A stretch of 64,000 nucleotides of DNA from Xenopus tropicalis (lineage: Eukaryota; Chordata; Amphibia; Anura; Pipidae): positions 64,787,892 to 64,851,891 of the forward strand of contig NC_030684.2 in NCBI RefSeq assembly GCF_000004195.4, in the 5' to 3' direction. The notes beneath the pieces are model-generated. The model was not told where the DNA came from. It searched no databases and saw nothing but the letters and a program-made list of their open reading frames with translations. This document shows, piece by piece, positions 26,009 to 38,000 of the stretch; the first letter of the stretch is position 1, and every line of letters starts with the position of its first letter. Position numbers and translations under genes: made by a program.

Positions 26009-29000
26009 GCCTTCTTAGTTGGAAAGAATGGCTCCCTTTCTGCCTAATTTGCAAAATCACCGTACGGCTTCAGCGGTGTAGTGGGAAGAGCCGCTGTGTT
26101 ATAAGAAGAAGGTTGCAAGTTCAATACTTGCTTCATCTCTAGTTACTATATGCTTTTGGTACATTGACTTTGCTTCATCATCATCATCATCATGAAGAAC
26201 CACCAGCCAACAAATTTTAAAGGCTTGCTGGGTTTTTCCAGTGGCCTAGGGCTTAAGGCAACTGCCTTGCGAGCGTGGGCTCAAGAGTTCAATTCCTGAC
26301 TTGGTCTGGATGAAATGCCTTTGCTCTCTGAGAAAGGCCTCCCAATCTGTGTTAGAAGAAGCTTGCAAGCTCAATAACTGCTTCCTCTCTAGTTACTTTA
26401 TGCTTTAGGTACATTAACTTTGCATCATCATGAAGAACCACCAGTCAACAAATTTCCAAGGCTTGCAGCATTTCTCCTGTGGCCTAGGGCTTAAGGTAGC
26501 TGCCTTGCAAGTGTAGGGTTGAGAGTTCAACTCCTGCCTAGGTGAGATTGAAATGTGTTGTCCCTTCCTGCAAGCCCATTTGCTTCATAAGTTGCTAGGT
26601 CTGTGCTGCAGCTTTGCTTGCGAGGTGCTTTTTGGGATGTTTTTGTTAGAGTGAATTTGCTTTACCATCATGATGGACCACTAGCCAACAAATATACCCA
26701 ACCTGGACAATGCCTTCAGCAGCCTCGCGGTTAAGGTGGCTCCCTTGCCAACAGAAAGTTCAAGTACCACCTCAGACACGTTGAGATGCTTTGACTCATT
26801 GTGAAGGGCTGTCTGCCTGTACATTGCTGAACCTGGCCTATGGCCTTGCTTCTGAGGGCGATCCCAGATTCCTCAGTCTTTTTGGGATGCTACTGTCAGC
26901 GGCGTGACTTTGCTTTTGCCAACAAATTTGCCAAAACGGGCGTGCGTCAGCAGCCAGTTCAGGGTTAGGATGCCTGCATCCTTAGTGTAGAGCTTCAGCG
27001 ATGTGGTGGTAAGGGAAGCTGCACTATAAGAAGAAGAAGGTTGAGAATTAAATTACAGATTCTTCCCACTTCTGTCTTTTTAGGATGGTTAGGTTACAAT
27101 TGTCTTGGTTCTTCAAGAAGGACCACTTGCCCAGCCAAGCCTGAGTCTTCAACAGCGTAGTGGTGGCTTGAGGGGCAGCTTTTCAAGAAGTGGCCAGGAA
27201 GCATCAGATGCTGTTGGCAAAAACTAGCTTGGCGGCATATGATTGCATGTTCCAAAACCCCCTTTCTTTCCAGCACAGGCATCTATGAGGGGCTACCTGA
27301 TTATTCACTTGTGGTAGCACCTCCCATGGTCCTCTTCACTCTGGGCTACTCCTGCTTAATGTGCTGCACAACTGTGGTTGGATGAGCCTTGCTTGTCTTG
27401 TCATCATGGATGAGAGTCCAGTGTGCTTGTGTGTGGGTGGGGAGAGCTGAGATTGCCTGGGGTGGTGCTTCTGTGATTGGTTGCTTCTTGATGTTGGTGG
27501 CTCAACTCCATGCTTCCACTCTTAGACCTTCCTTGGGGCACTCTTCTCAACCAGTGGCTCTTCTGGTGCTCTGGTGGGAATTGAACTCAGGACCTTGCGC
27601 TCCATGGGCAGTTGCCTTAACCGCTGCTCTGTTTGCCGGGTGCCTTCTTAGTTGGAAAGAATGGCTCCCTTTCTGCCTAATTTGCAAAATCACCGTACGG
27701 CTTCAGCGGTGTAGTGGGAAGAGCCGCTGTGTTATAAGAAGAAGGTTGCAAGTTCAATACTTGCTTCATCTCTAGTTACTATATGCTTTTGGTACATTGA
27801 CTTTGCTTCATCATCATCATCATCATGAAGAACCACCAGCCAACAAATTTTAAAGGCTTGCTGGGTTTTTCCAGTGGCCTAGGGCTTAAGGCAACTGCCT
27901 TGCGAGCGTGGGCTCAAGAGTTCAATTCCTGACTTGGTCTGGATGAAATGCCTTTGCTCTCTGAGAAAGGCCTCCCAATCTGTGTTAGAAGAAGCTTGCA
28001 AGCTCAATAACTGCTTCCTCTCTAGTTACTTTATGCTTTAGGTACATTAACTTTGCATCATCATGAAGAACCACCAGTCAACAAATTTCCAAGGCTTGCA
28101 GCATTTCTCCTGTGGCCTAGGGCTTAAGGTAGCTGCCTTGCAAGTGTAGGGTTGAGAGTTCAACTCCTGCCTAGGTGAGATTGAAATGTGTTGTCCCTTC
28201 CTGCAAGCCCATTTGCTTCATAAGTTGCTAGGTCTGTGCTGCAGCTTTGCTTGCGAGGTGCTTTTTGGGATGTTTTTGTTAGAGTGAATTTGCTTTACCA
28301 TCATGATGGACCACTAGCCAACAAATATACCCAACCTGGACAATGCCTTCAGCAGCCTCGCGGTTAAGGTGGCTCCCTTGCCAACAGAAAGTTCAAGTAC
28401 CACCTCAGACACGTTGAGATGCTTTGACTCATTGTGAAGGGCTGTCTGCCTGTACATTGCTGAACCTGGCCTATGGCCTTGCTTCTGAGGGCGATCCCAG
28501 ATTCCTCAGTCTTTTTGGGATGCTACTGTCAGCGGCGTGACTTTGCTTTTGCCAACAAATTTGCCAAAACGGGCGTGCGTCAGCAGCCAGTTCAGGGTTA
28601 GGATGCCTGCATCCTTAGTGTAGAGCTTCAGCGATGTGGTGGTAAGGGAAGCTGCACTATAAGAAGAAGAAGGTTGAGAATTAAATTACAGATTCTTCCC
28701 ACTTCTGTCTTTTTAGGATGGTTAGGTTACAATTGTCTTGGTTCTTCAAGAAGGACCACTTGCCCAGCCAAGCCTGAGTCTTCAACAGCGTAGTGGTGGC
28801 TTGAGGGGCAGCTTTTCAAGAAGTGGCCAGGAAGCATCAGATGCTGTTGGCAAAAACTAGCTTGGCGGCATATGATTGCATGTTCCAAAACCCCCTTTCT
28901 TTCCAGCACAGGCATCTATGAGGGGCTACCTGATTATTCACTTGTGGTAGCACCTCCCATGGTCCTCTTCACTCTGGGCTACTCCTGCTTAATGTGCTGC

Positions 29001-32000
29001 ACAACTGTGGTTGGATGAGCCTTGCTTGTCTTGTCATCATGGATGAGAGTCCAGTGTGCTTGTGTGTGGGTGGGGAGAGCTGAGATTGCCTGGGGTGGTG
29101 CTTCTGTGATTGGTTGCTTCTTGATGTTGGTGGCTCAACTCCATGCTTCCACTCTTAGACCTTCCTTGGGGCACTCTTCTCAACCAGTGGCTCTTCTGTT
29201 GCTCTGGTGGGAATTGAACTCAGGACCTTGCGCTCCATGGGCAGTTGCCTTAACCGCTGCTCTGTTTGCCGGGTGCCTTCTTAGTTGGAAAGAATGGCTC
29301 CCTTTCTGCCTAATTTGCAAAATCACCGTACGGCTTCAGCGGTGTAGTGGGAAGAGCCGCTGTGTTATAAGAAGAAGGTTGCAAGTTCAATACTTGCTTC
29401 ATCTCTAGTTACTATATGCTTTTGGTACATTGACTTTGCTTCATCATCATCATCATCATGAAGAACCACCAGCCAACAAATTTTAAAGGCTTGCTGGGTT
29501 TTTCCAGTGGCCTAGGGCTTAAGGCAACTGCCTTGCGAGCGTTTGCTCAAGAGTTCAATTCCTGACTTGGTCTGGATGAAATGCCTTTGCTCTCTGAGAA
29601 AGGCCTCCCAATCTGTGTTAGAAGAAGCTTGCAAGCTCAATAACTGCTTCCTCTCTAGTTACTTTATGCTTTAGGTACATTAACTTTGCATCATCATGAA
29701 GAACCACCAGTCAACAAATTTCCAAGGCTTGCAGCATTTCTCCTGTGGCCTAGGGCTTAAGGTAGCTGCCTTGCAAGTGTAGGGTTGAGAGTTCAACTCC
29801 TGCCTAGGTGAGATTGAAATGTGTTGTCCCTTCCTGCAAGCCCATTTGCTTCATAAGTTGCTAGGTCTGTGCTGCAGCTTTGCTTGCGAGGTGCTTTTTG
29901 GGATGTTTTTGTTAGAATGAATTTGCTTTACCATCATGATGGACCACTAGCCAACAAATATACCCAACCTGGACAATGCCTTCAGCAGCCTCGCGGTTAA
30001 GGTGGCTCCCTTGCCAACAGAAAGTTCAAGTACCACCTCAGACACGTTGAGATGCTTTGACTCATTGTGAAGGGCTGTCTGCCTGTACATTGCTGAACCT
30101 GGCCTATGGCCTTGCTTCTGAGGGCGATCCCAGATTCCTCAGTCTTTTTGGGATGCTACTGTCAGCGGCGTGACTTTGCTTTTGCCAACAAATTTGCCAA
30201 AACGGGCGTGCGTCAGCAGCCAGTTCAGGGTTAGGATGCCTGCATCCTTAGTGTAGAGCTTCAGCGATGTGGTGGTAAGGGAAGCTGCACTATAAGAAGA
30301 AGAAGGTTGAGAATTAAATTACAGATTCTTCCCACTTCTGTCTTTTTAGGATGGTTAGGTTACAATTGTCTTGGTTCTTCAAGAAGGACCACTTGCCCAG
30401 CCAAGCCTGAGTCTTCAACAGCGTAGTGGTGGCTTGAGGGGCAGCTTTTCAAGAAGTGGCCAGGAAGCATCAGATGCTGTTGGCAAAAACTAGCTTGGCG
30501 GCATATGATTGCATGCTCCAAAACCCCCTTTCTTTCCAGCACAGGCATCTATGAGGGGCTACCTGATTATTCACTTGTGGTCCTCTTCACTCTGGGCTAC
30601 TCCTGCTTAATGTGCTGCACAACTGTGGTTGGATGAGCCTTGCTTGTCTTGTCATCATGGATGAGAGTCCAGTGTGCTTGTGTGTGGGTGGGGAGAGCTG
30701 AGATTGCCTGGGGTGGTGCTTCTGTGATTGGTTGCTTCTTGATGTTGGTGGCTCAACTCCATGCTTCCACTCTTAGACCTTCCTTGGGGCACTCTTCTCA
30801 ACCAGTGGCTCTTCTGTTGCTCTGGTGGGAATTGAACTCAGGACCTTGCGCTCCATGGGCAGCTGCCTTAACCGCTGCTCTGTTTGCCGGGTGCCTTCTT
30901 AGTTGGAAAGAATGGCTCCCTTTCTGCCTAATTTGCAAAATCACCGTACGGCTTCAGCGGTGTAGTGGGAAGAGCCGCTGTGTTATAAGAAGAAGGTTGC
31001 AAGTTCAATACTTGCTTCATCTCTAGTTACTATATGCTTTTGGTACATTGACTTTGCTTCATCATCATCATCATCATGAAGAACCACCAGCCAACAAATT
31101 TTAAAGGCTTGCTGGGTTTTTCCAGTGGCCTAGGGCTTAAGGCAACTGCCTTGCGAGCGTGGGCTCAAGAGTTCAATTCCTGACTTGGTCTGGATGAAAT
31201 GCCTTTGCTCTCTGAGAAAGGCCTCCCAATCTGTGTTAGAAGAAGCTTGCAAGCTCAATAACTGCTTCCTCTCTAGTTACTTTATGCTTTAGGTACATTA
31301 ACTTTGCATCATCATGAAGAACCACCAGTCAACAAATTTCCAAGGCTTGCAGCATTTCTCCTGTGGCCTAGGGCTTAAGGTAGCTGCCTTGCAAGTGTAG
31401 GGTTGAGAGTTCAACTCCTGCCTAGGTGAGATTGAAATGTGTTGTCCCTTCCTGCAAGCCCATTTGCTTCATAAGTTGCTAGGTCTGTGCTGCAGCTTTG
31501 CTTGCGAGGTGCTTTTTGGGATGTTTTTGTTAGAATGAATTTGCTTTACCATCATGATGGACCACTAGCCAACAAATATACCCAACCTGGACAATGCCTT
31601 CAGCAGCCTCGCGGTTAAGGTGGCTCCCTTGCCAACAGAAAGTTCAAGTACCACCTCAGACACGTTGAGATGCTTTGACTCATTGTGAAGGGCTGTCTGC
31701 CTGTACATTGCTGAACCTGGCCTATGGCCTTGCTTCTGAGGGCGATCCCAGATTCCTCAGTCTTTTTGGGATGCTACTGTCAGCGGCGTGACTTTGCTTT
31801 TGCCAACAAATTTGCCAAAACGGGCGTGCGTCAGCAGCCAGTTCAGGGTTAGGATGCCTGCATCCTTAGTGTAGAGCTTCAGCGATGTGGTGGTAAGGGA
31901 AGCTGCACTATAAGAAGAAGAAGGTTGAGAATTAAATTACAGATTCTTCCCACTTCTGTCTTTTTAGGATGGTTAGGTTACAATTGTCTTGGTTCTTCAA

Positions 32001-35000
32001 GAAGGACCACTTGCCCAGCCAAGCCTGAGTCTTCAACAGCGTAGTGGTGGCTTGAGGGGCAGCTTTTCAAGAAGTGGCCAGGAAGCATCAGATGCTGTTG
32101 GCAAAAACTAGCTTGGCGGCATATGATTGCATGTTCCAAAACCCCCTTTCTTTCCAGCACAGGCATCTATGAGGGGCTACCTGATTATTCACTTGTGGTA
32201 GCACCTCCCATGGTCCTCTTCACTCTGGGCTACTCCTGCTTAATGTGCTGCACAACTGTGGTTGGATGAGCCTTGCTTGTCTTGTCATCATGGATGAGAG
32301 TCCAGTGTGCTTGTGTGTGGGTGGGGAGAGCTGAGATTGCCTGGGGTGGTGCTTCTGTGATTGGTTGCTTCTTGATGTTGGTGGCTCAACTCCATGCTTC
32401 CACTCTTAGACCTTCCTTGGGGCACTCTTCTCAACCAGTGGCTCTTCTGGTGCTCTGGTGGGAATTGAACTCAGGACCTTGCGCTCCATGGGCAGTTGCC
32501 TTAACCGCTGCTCTGTTTGCCGGGTGCCTTCTTAGTTGGAAAGAATGGCTCCCTTTCTGCCTAATTTGCAAAATCACCGTACGGCTTCAGCGGTGTAGTG
32601 GGAAGAGCCGCTGTGTTATAAGAAGAAGGTTGCAAGTTCAATACTTGCTTCATCTCTAGTTACTATATGCTTTTGGTACATTGACTTTGCTTCATCATCA
32701 TCATCATCATGAAGAACCACCAGCCAACAAATTTTAAAGGCTTGCTGGGTTTTTCCAGTGGCCTAGGGCTTAAGGCAACTGCCTTGCGAGCGTGGGCTCA
32801 AGAGTTCAATTCCTGACTTGGTCTGGATGAAATGCCTTTGCTCTCTGAGAAAGGCCTCCCAATCTGTGTTAGAAGAAGCTTGCAAGCTCAATAACTGCTT
32901 CCTCTCTAGTTACTTTATGCTTTAGGTACATTAACTTTGCATCATCATGAAGAACCACCAGTCAACAAATTTCCAAGGCTTGCAGCATTTCTCCTGTGGC
33001 CTAGGGCTTAAGGTAGCTGCCTTGCAAGTGTAGGGTTGAGAGTTCAACTCCTGCCTAGGTGAGATTGAAATGTGTTGTCCCTTCCTGCAAGCCCATTTGC
33101 TTCATAAGTTGCTAGGTCTGTGCTGCAGCTTTGCTTGCGAGGTGCTTTTTGGGATGTTTTTGTTAGAGTGAATTTGCTTTACCATCATGATGGACCACTA
33201 GCCAACAAATATACCCAACCTGGACAATGCCTTCAGCAGCCTCGAGGTTAAGGTGGCTCCCTTGCCAACAGAAAGTTCAAGTACCACCTCAGACACGTTG
33301 AGATGCTTTGACTCATTGTGAAGGGCTGTCTGCCTGTACATTGCTGAACCTGGCCTATGGCCTTGCTTCTGAGGGCGATCCCAGATTCCTCAGTCTTTTT
33401 GGGATGCTACTGTCAGCGGCGTGACTTTGCTTTTTCCAACAAATTTGCCAAAACGGGCGTGCGTCAGCAGCCAGTTCAGGGTTAGGATGCCTGCATCCTT
33501 AGTGTAGAGCTTCAGCGATGTGGTGGTAAGGGAAGCTGCACTATAAGAAGAAGAAGGTTGAGAATTAAATTACAGATTCTTCCCACTTCTGTCTTTTTAG
33601 GATGGTTAGGTTACAATTGTCTTGGTTCTTCAAGAAGGACCACTTGCCCAGCCAAGCCTGAGTCTTCAACAGCGTAGTGGTGGCTTGAGGGGCAGCTTTT
33701 CAAGAAGTGGCCAGGAAGCATCAGATGCTGTTGGCAAAAACTAGCTTGGCGGCATATGATTGCATGTTCCAAAACCCCCTTTCTTTCCAGCACAGGCATC
33801 TATGAGGGGCTACCTGATTATTCACTTGTGGTAGCACCTCCCATGGTCCTCTTCACTCTGGGCTACTCCTGCTTAATGTGCTGCACAACTGTGGTTGGAT
33901 GAGCCTTGCTTGTCTTGTCATCATGGATGAGAGTCCAGTGTGCTTGTGTGTGGGTGGGGAGAGCTGAGATTGCCTGGGGTGGTGCTTCTGTGATTGGTTG
34001 CTTCTTGATGTTGGTGGCTCAACTCCATGCTTCCACTCTTAGACCTTCCTTGGGGCACTCTTCTCAACCAGTGGCTCTTCTGGTGCTCTGGTGGGAATTG
34101 AACTCAGGACCTTGCGCTCCATGGGCAGTTGCCTTAACCGCTGCTCTGTTTGCCGGGTGCCTTCTTAGTTGGAAAGAATGGCTCCCTTTCTGCCTAATTT
34201 GCAAAATCACCGTACGGCTTCAGCGGTGTAGTGGGAAGAGCCGCTGTGTTATAAGAAGAAGGTTGCAAGTTCAATACTTGCTTCATCTCTAGTTACTATA
34301 TGCTTTTGGTACATTGACTTTGCTTCATCATCATCATCATCATGAAGAACCACCAGCCAACAAATTTTAAAGGCTTGCTGGGTTTTTCCAGTGGCCTAGG
34401 GCTTAAGGCAACTGCCTTGCGAGCGTGGGCTCAAGAGTTCAATTCCTGACTTGGTCTGGATGAAATGCCTTTGCTCTCTGAGAAAGGCCTCCCAATCTGT
34501 GTTAGAAGAAGCTTGCAAGCTCAATAACTGCTTCCTCTCTAGTTACTTTATGCTTTAGGTACATTAACTTTGCATCATCATGAAGAACCACCAGTCAACA
34601 AATTTCCAAGGCTTGCAGCATTTCTCCTGTGGCCTAGGGCTTAAGGTAGCTGCCTTGCAAGTGTAGGGTTGAGAGTTCAACTCCTGCCTAGGTGAGATTG
34701 AAATGTGTTGTCCCTTCCTGCAAGCCCATTTGCTTCATAAGTTGCTAGGTCTGTGCTGCAGCTTTGCTTGCGAGGTGCTTTTTGGGATGTTTTTGTTAGA
34801 GTGAATTTGCTTTACCATCATGATGGACCACTAGCCAACAAATATACCCAACCTGGACAATGCCTTCAGCAGCCTCGCGGTTAAGGTGGCTCCCTTGCCA
34901 ACAGAAAGTTCAAGTACCACCTCAGACACGTTGAGATGCTTTGACTCATTGTGAAGGGCTGTCTGCCTGTACATTGCTGAACCTGGCCTATGGCCTTGCT

Positions 35001-38000
35001 TCTGAGGGCGATCCCAGATTCCTCAGTCTTTTTGGGATGCTACTGTCAGCGGCGTGACTTTGCTTTTCCAACAAATTTGCCAAAACGGGCGTGCGTCAGC
35101 AGCCAGTTCAGGGTTAGGATGCCTGCATCCTTAGTGTAGAGCTTCAGCGATGTGGTGGTAAGGGAAGCTGCACTATAAGAAGAAGAAGGTTGAGAATTAA
35201 ATTACAGATTCTTCCCACTTCTGTCTTTTTAGGATGGTTAGGTTACAATTGTCTTGGTTCTTCAAGAAGGACCACTTGCCCAGCCAAGCCTGAGTCTTCA
35301 ACAGCGTAGTGGTGGCTTGAGGGGCAGCTTTTCAAGAAGTGGCCAGGAAGCATCAGATGCTGTTGGCAAAAACTAGCTTGGCGGCATATGATTGCATGTT
35401 CCAAAACCCCCTTTCTTTCCAGCACAGGCATCTATGAGGGGCTACCTGATTATTCACTTGTGGTAGCACCTCCCATGGTCCTCTTCACTCTGGGCTACTC
35501 CTGCTTAATGTGCTGCACAACTGTGGTTGGATGAGCCTTGCTTGTCTTGTCATCATGGATGAGAGTCCAGTGTGCTTGTGTGTGGGTGGGGAGAGCTGAG
35601 ATTGCCTGGGGTGGTGCTTCTGTGATTGGTTGCTTCTTGATGTTGGTGGCTCAACTCCATGCTTCCACTCTTAGACCTTCCTTGGGGCACTCTTCTCAAC
35701 CAGTGGCTCTTCTGTTGCTCTGGTGGGAATTGAACTCAGGACCTTGCGCTCCATGGGCAGTTGCCTTAACCGCTGCTCTGTTTGCCGGGTGCCTTCTTAG
35801 TTGGAAAGAATGGCTCCCTTTCTGCCTAATTTGCAAAATCACCGTACGGCTTCAGCGGTGTAGTGGGAAGAGCCGCTGTGTTATAAGAAGAAGGTTGCAA
35901 GTTCAATACTTGCTTCATCTCTAGTTACTATATGCTTTTGGTACATTGACTTTGCTTCATCATCATCATCATCATGAAGAACCACCAGCCAACAAATTTT
36001 AAAGGCTTGCTGGGTTTTTCCAGTGGCCTAGGGCTTAAGGCAACTGCCTTGCGAGCGTGGGCTCAGAGTTCAATTCCTGACTTGGTCTGGATGAAATGCC
36101 TTTGCTCTCTGAGAAAGGCCTCCCAATCTGTGTTAGAAGAAGCTTGCAAGCTCAATAACTGCTTCCTCTCTAGTTATGCTTTAGGTACATTAACTTTGCA
36201 TCATCATGAAGAACCACCAGTCAACAAATTTCCAAGGCTTGCAGCATTTCTCCTGTGGCCTAGGGCTTAAGGTAGCTGCCTTGCAAGTGTAGGGTTGAGA
36301 GTTCAACTCCTGCCTAGGTGAGATTGAAATGTGTTGTCCCTTCCTGCAAGCCCATTTGCTTCATAAGTTGCTAGGTCTGTGCTGCAGCTTTGCTTGCGAG
36401 GTGCTTTTTGGGATGTTTTTGTTAGAGTGAATTTGCTTTACCATCATGATGGACCACTAGCCAACAAATATACCCAACCTGGACAATGCCTTCAGCAGCC
36501 TCGCGGTTAAGGTGGCTCCCTTGCCAACAGAAAGTTCAAGTACCACCTCAGACACGTTGAGATGCTTTGACTCATTGTGAAGGGCTGTCTGCCTGTACAT
36601 TGCTGAACCTGGCCTATGGCCTTGCTTCTGAGGGCGATCCCAGATTCCTCAGTCTTTTTGGGATGCTACTGTCAGCGGCGTGACTTTGCTTTTTCCAACA
36701 AATTTGCCAAAACGGGCGTGCGTCAGCAGCCAGTTCAGGGTTAGGATGCCTGCATCCTTAGTGTAGAGCTTCAGCGATGTGGTGGTAAGGGAAGCTGCAC
36801 TATAAGAAGAAGAAGGTTGAGAATTAAATTACAGATTCTTCCCACTTCTGTCTTTTTAGGATGGTTAGGTTACAATTGTCTTGGTTCTTCAAGAAGGACC
36901 ACTTGCCCAGCCAAGCCTGAGTCTTCAACAGCGTAGTGGTGGCTTGAGGGGCAGCTTTTCAAGAAGTGGCCAGGAAGCATCAGATGCTGTTGGCAAAAAC
37001 TAGCTTGGCGGCATATGATTGCATGTTCCAAAACCCCCTTTCTTTCCAGCACAGGCATCTATGAGGGGCTACTTGATTATTCACTTGTGGTAGCACCTCC
37101 CATGGTCCTCTTCACTCTGGGCTACTCCTGCTTAATGTGCTGCACAACTGTGGTTGGATGAGCCTTGCTTGTCTTGTCATCATGGATGAGAGTCCAGTGT
37201 GCTTGTGTGTGGGTGGGGAGAGCTGAGATTGCCTGGGGTGGTGCTTCTGTGATTGGTTGCTTCTTGATGTTGGTGGCTCAACTCCATGCTTCCACTCTTA
37301 GACCTTCCTTGGGGCACTCTTCTCAACCAGTGGCTCTTCTGGTGCTCTGGTGGGAATTGAACTCAGGACCTTGCGCTCCATGGGCAGCTGCCTTAACCGC
37401 TGCTCTGTTTGCCGGGTGCCTTCTTAGTTGGAAAGAATGGCTCCCTTTCTGCCTAATTTGCAAAATCACCGTACGGCTTCAGCGGTGTAGTGGGAAGAGC
37501 CGCTGTGTTATAAGAAGAAGGTTGCAAGTTCAATACTTGCTTCATCTCTAGTTACTATATGCTTTTGGTACATTGACTTTGCTTCATCATCATCATCATC
37601 ATGAAGAACCACCAGCCAACAAATTTTAAAGGCTTGCTGGGTTTTTCCAGTGGCCTAGGGCTTAAGGCAACTGCCTTGCGAGCGTGGGCTCAAGAGTTCA
37701 ATTCCTGACTTGGTCTGGATGAAATGCCTTTGCTCTCTGAGAAAGGCCTCCCAATCTGTGTTAGAAGAAGCTTGCAAGCTCAATAACTGCTTCCTCTCTA
37801 GTTACTTTATGCTTTAGGTACATTAACTTTGCATCATCATGAAGAACCACCAGTCAACAAATTTCCAAGGCTTGCAGCATTTCTCCTGTGGCCTAGGGCT
37901 TAAGGTAGCTGCCTTGCAAGTGTAGGGTTGAGAGTTCAACTCCTGCCTAGGTGAGATTGAAATGTGTTGTCCCTTCCTGCAAGCCCATTTGCTTCATAAG

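Larger units (their letters stand above)
24439..26070 (+). repeat. Representative 1,632-bp satellite unit with eight tRNA-like modules
   Basis: This unit runs from one copy of CAGCGGTGTAGTGGG to the next at 26,071. It holds, in order, modules M1 (24,439), M2 (24,607), M3 (24,845), M4 (25,086), M5 (25,316), M6 (25,361), M7 (25,518) and antisense M8 (25,935-26,008). Two monomer types can be told apart. M2-M5 follow a shared core, (C/T)CAACAAAT, at 24,575, 24,813, 25,053 and 25,287, so those monomers are 234-240 bp long. M1, M6 and M7 start CTTCA-GCG with a GTAGTGG-like A box. M1 and M6 also share a TATAAGAAGAAGG middle. About 300 bp (25,600-25,930) between M7 and M8 shows no clear module. Five-T runs lie at 24,601, 24,997, 25,008, 25,247 and 25,445. 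The nested pattern suggests that a short tRNA-derived monomer was amplified first and the 1.6-kb block later. Confidence 0.85.

Noticed and set aside
25756..26142. A 128-codon plus-strand ORF repeated in most right-zone units (25,756, 27,389, 29,022 and so on)
   Set aside because: It starts with TTG, not ATG. It runs through the antisense tRNA-like module and M1, is broken in left-zone units, and has no recognisable domain. Its recurrence reflects satellite homogenisation.
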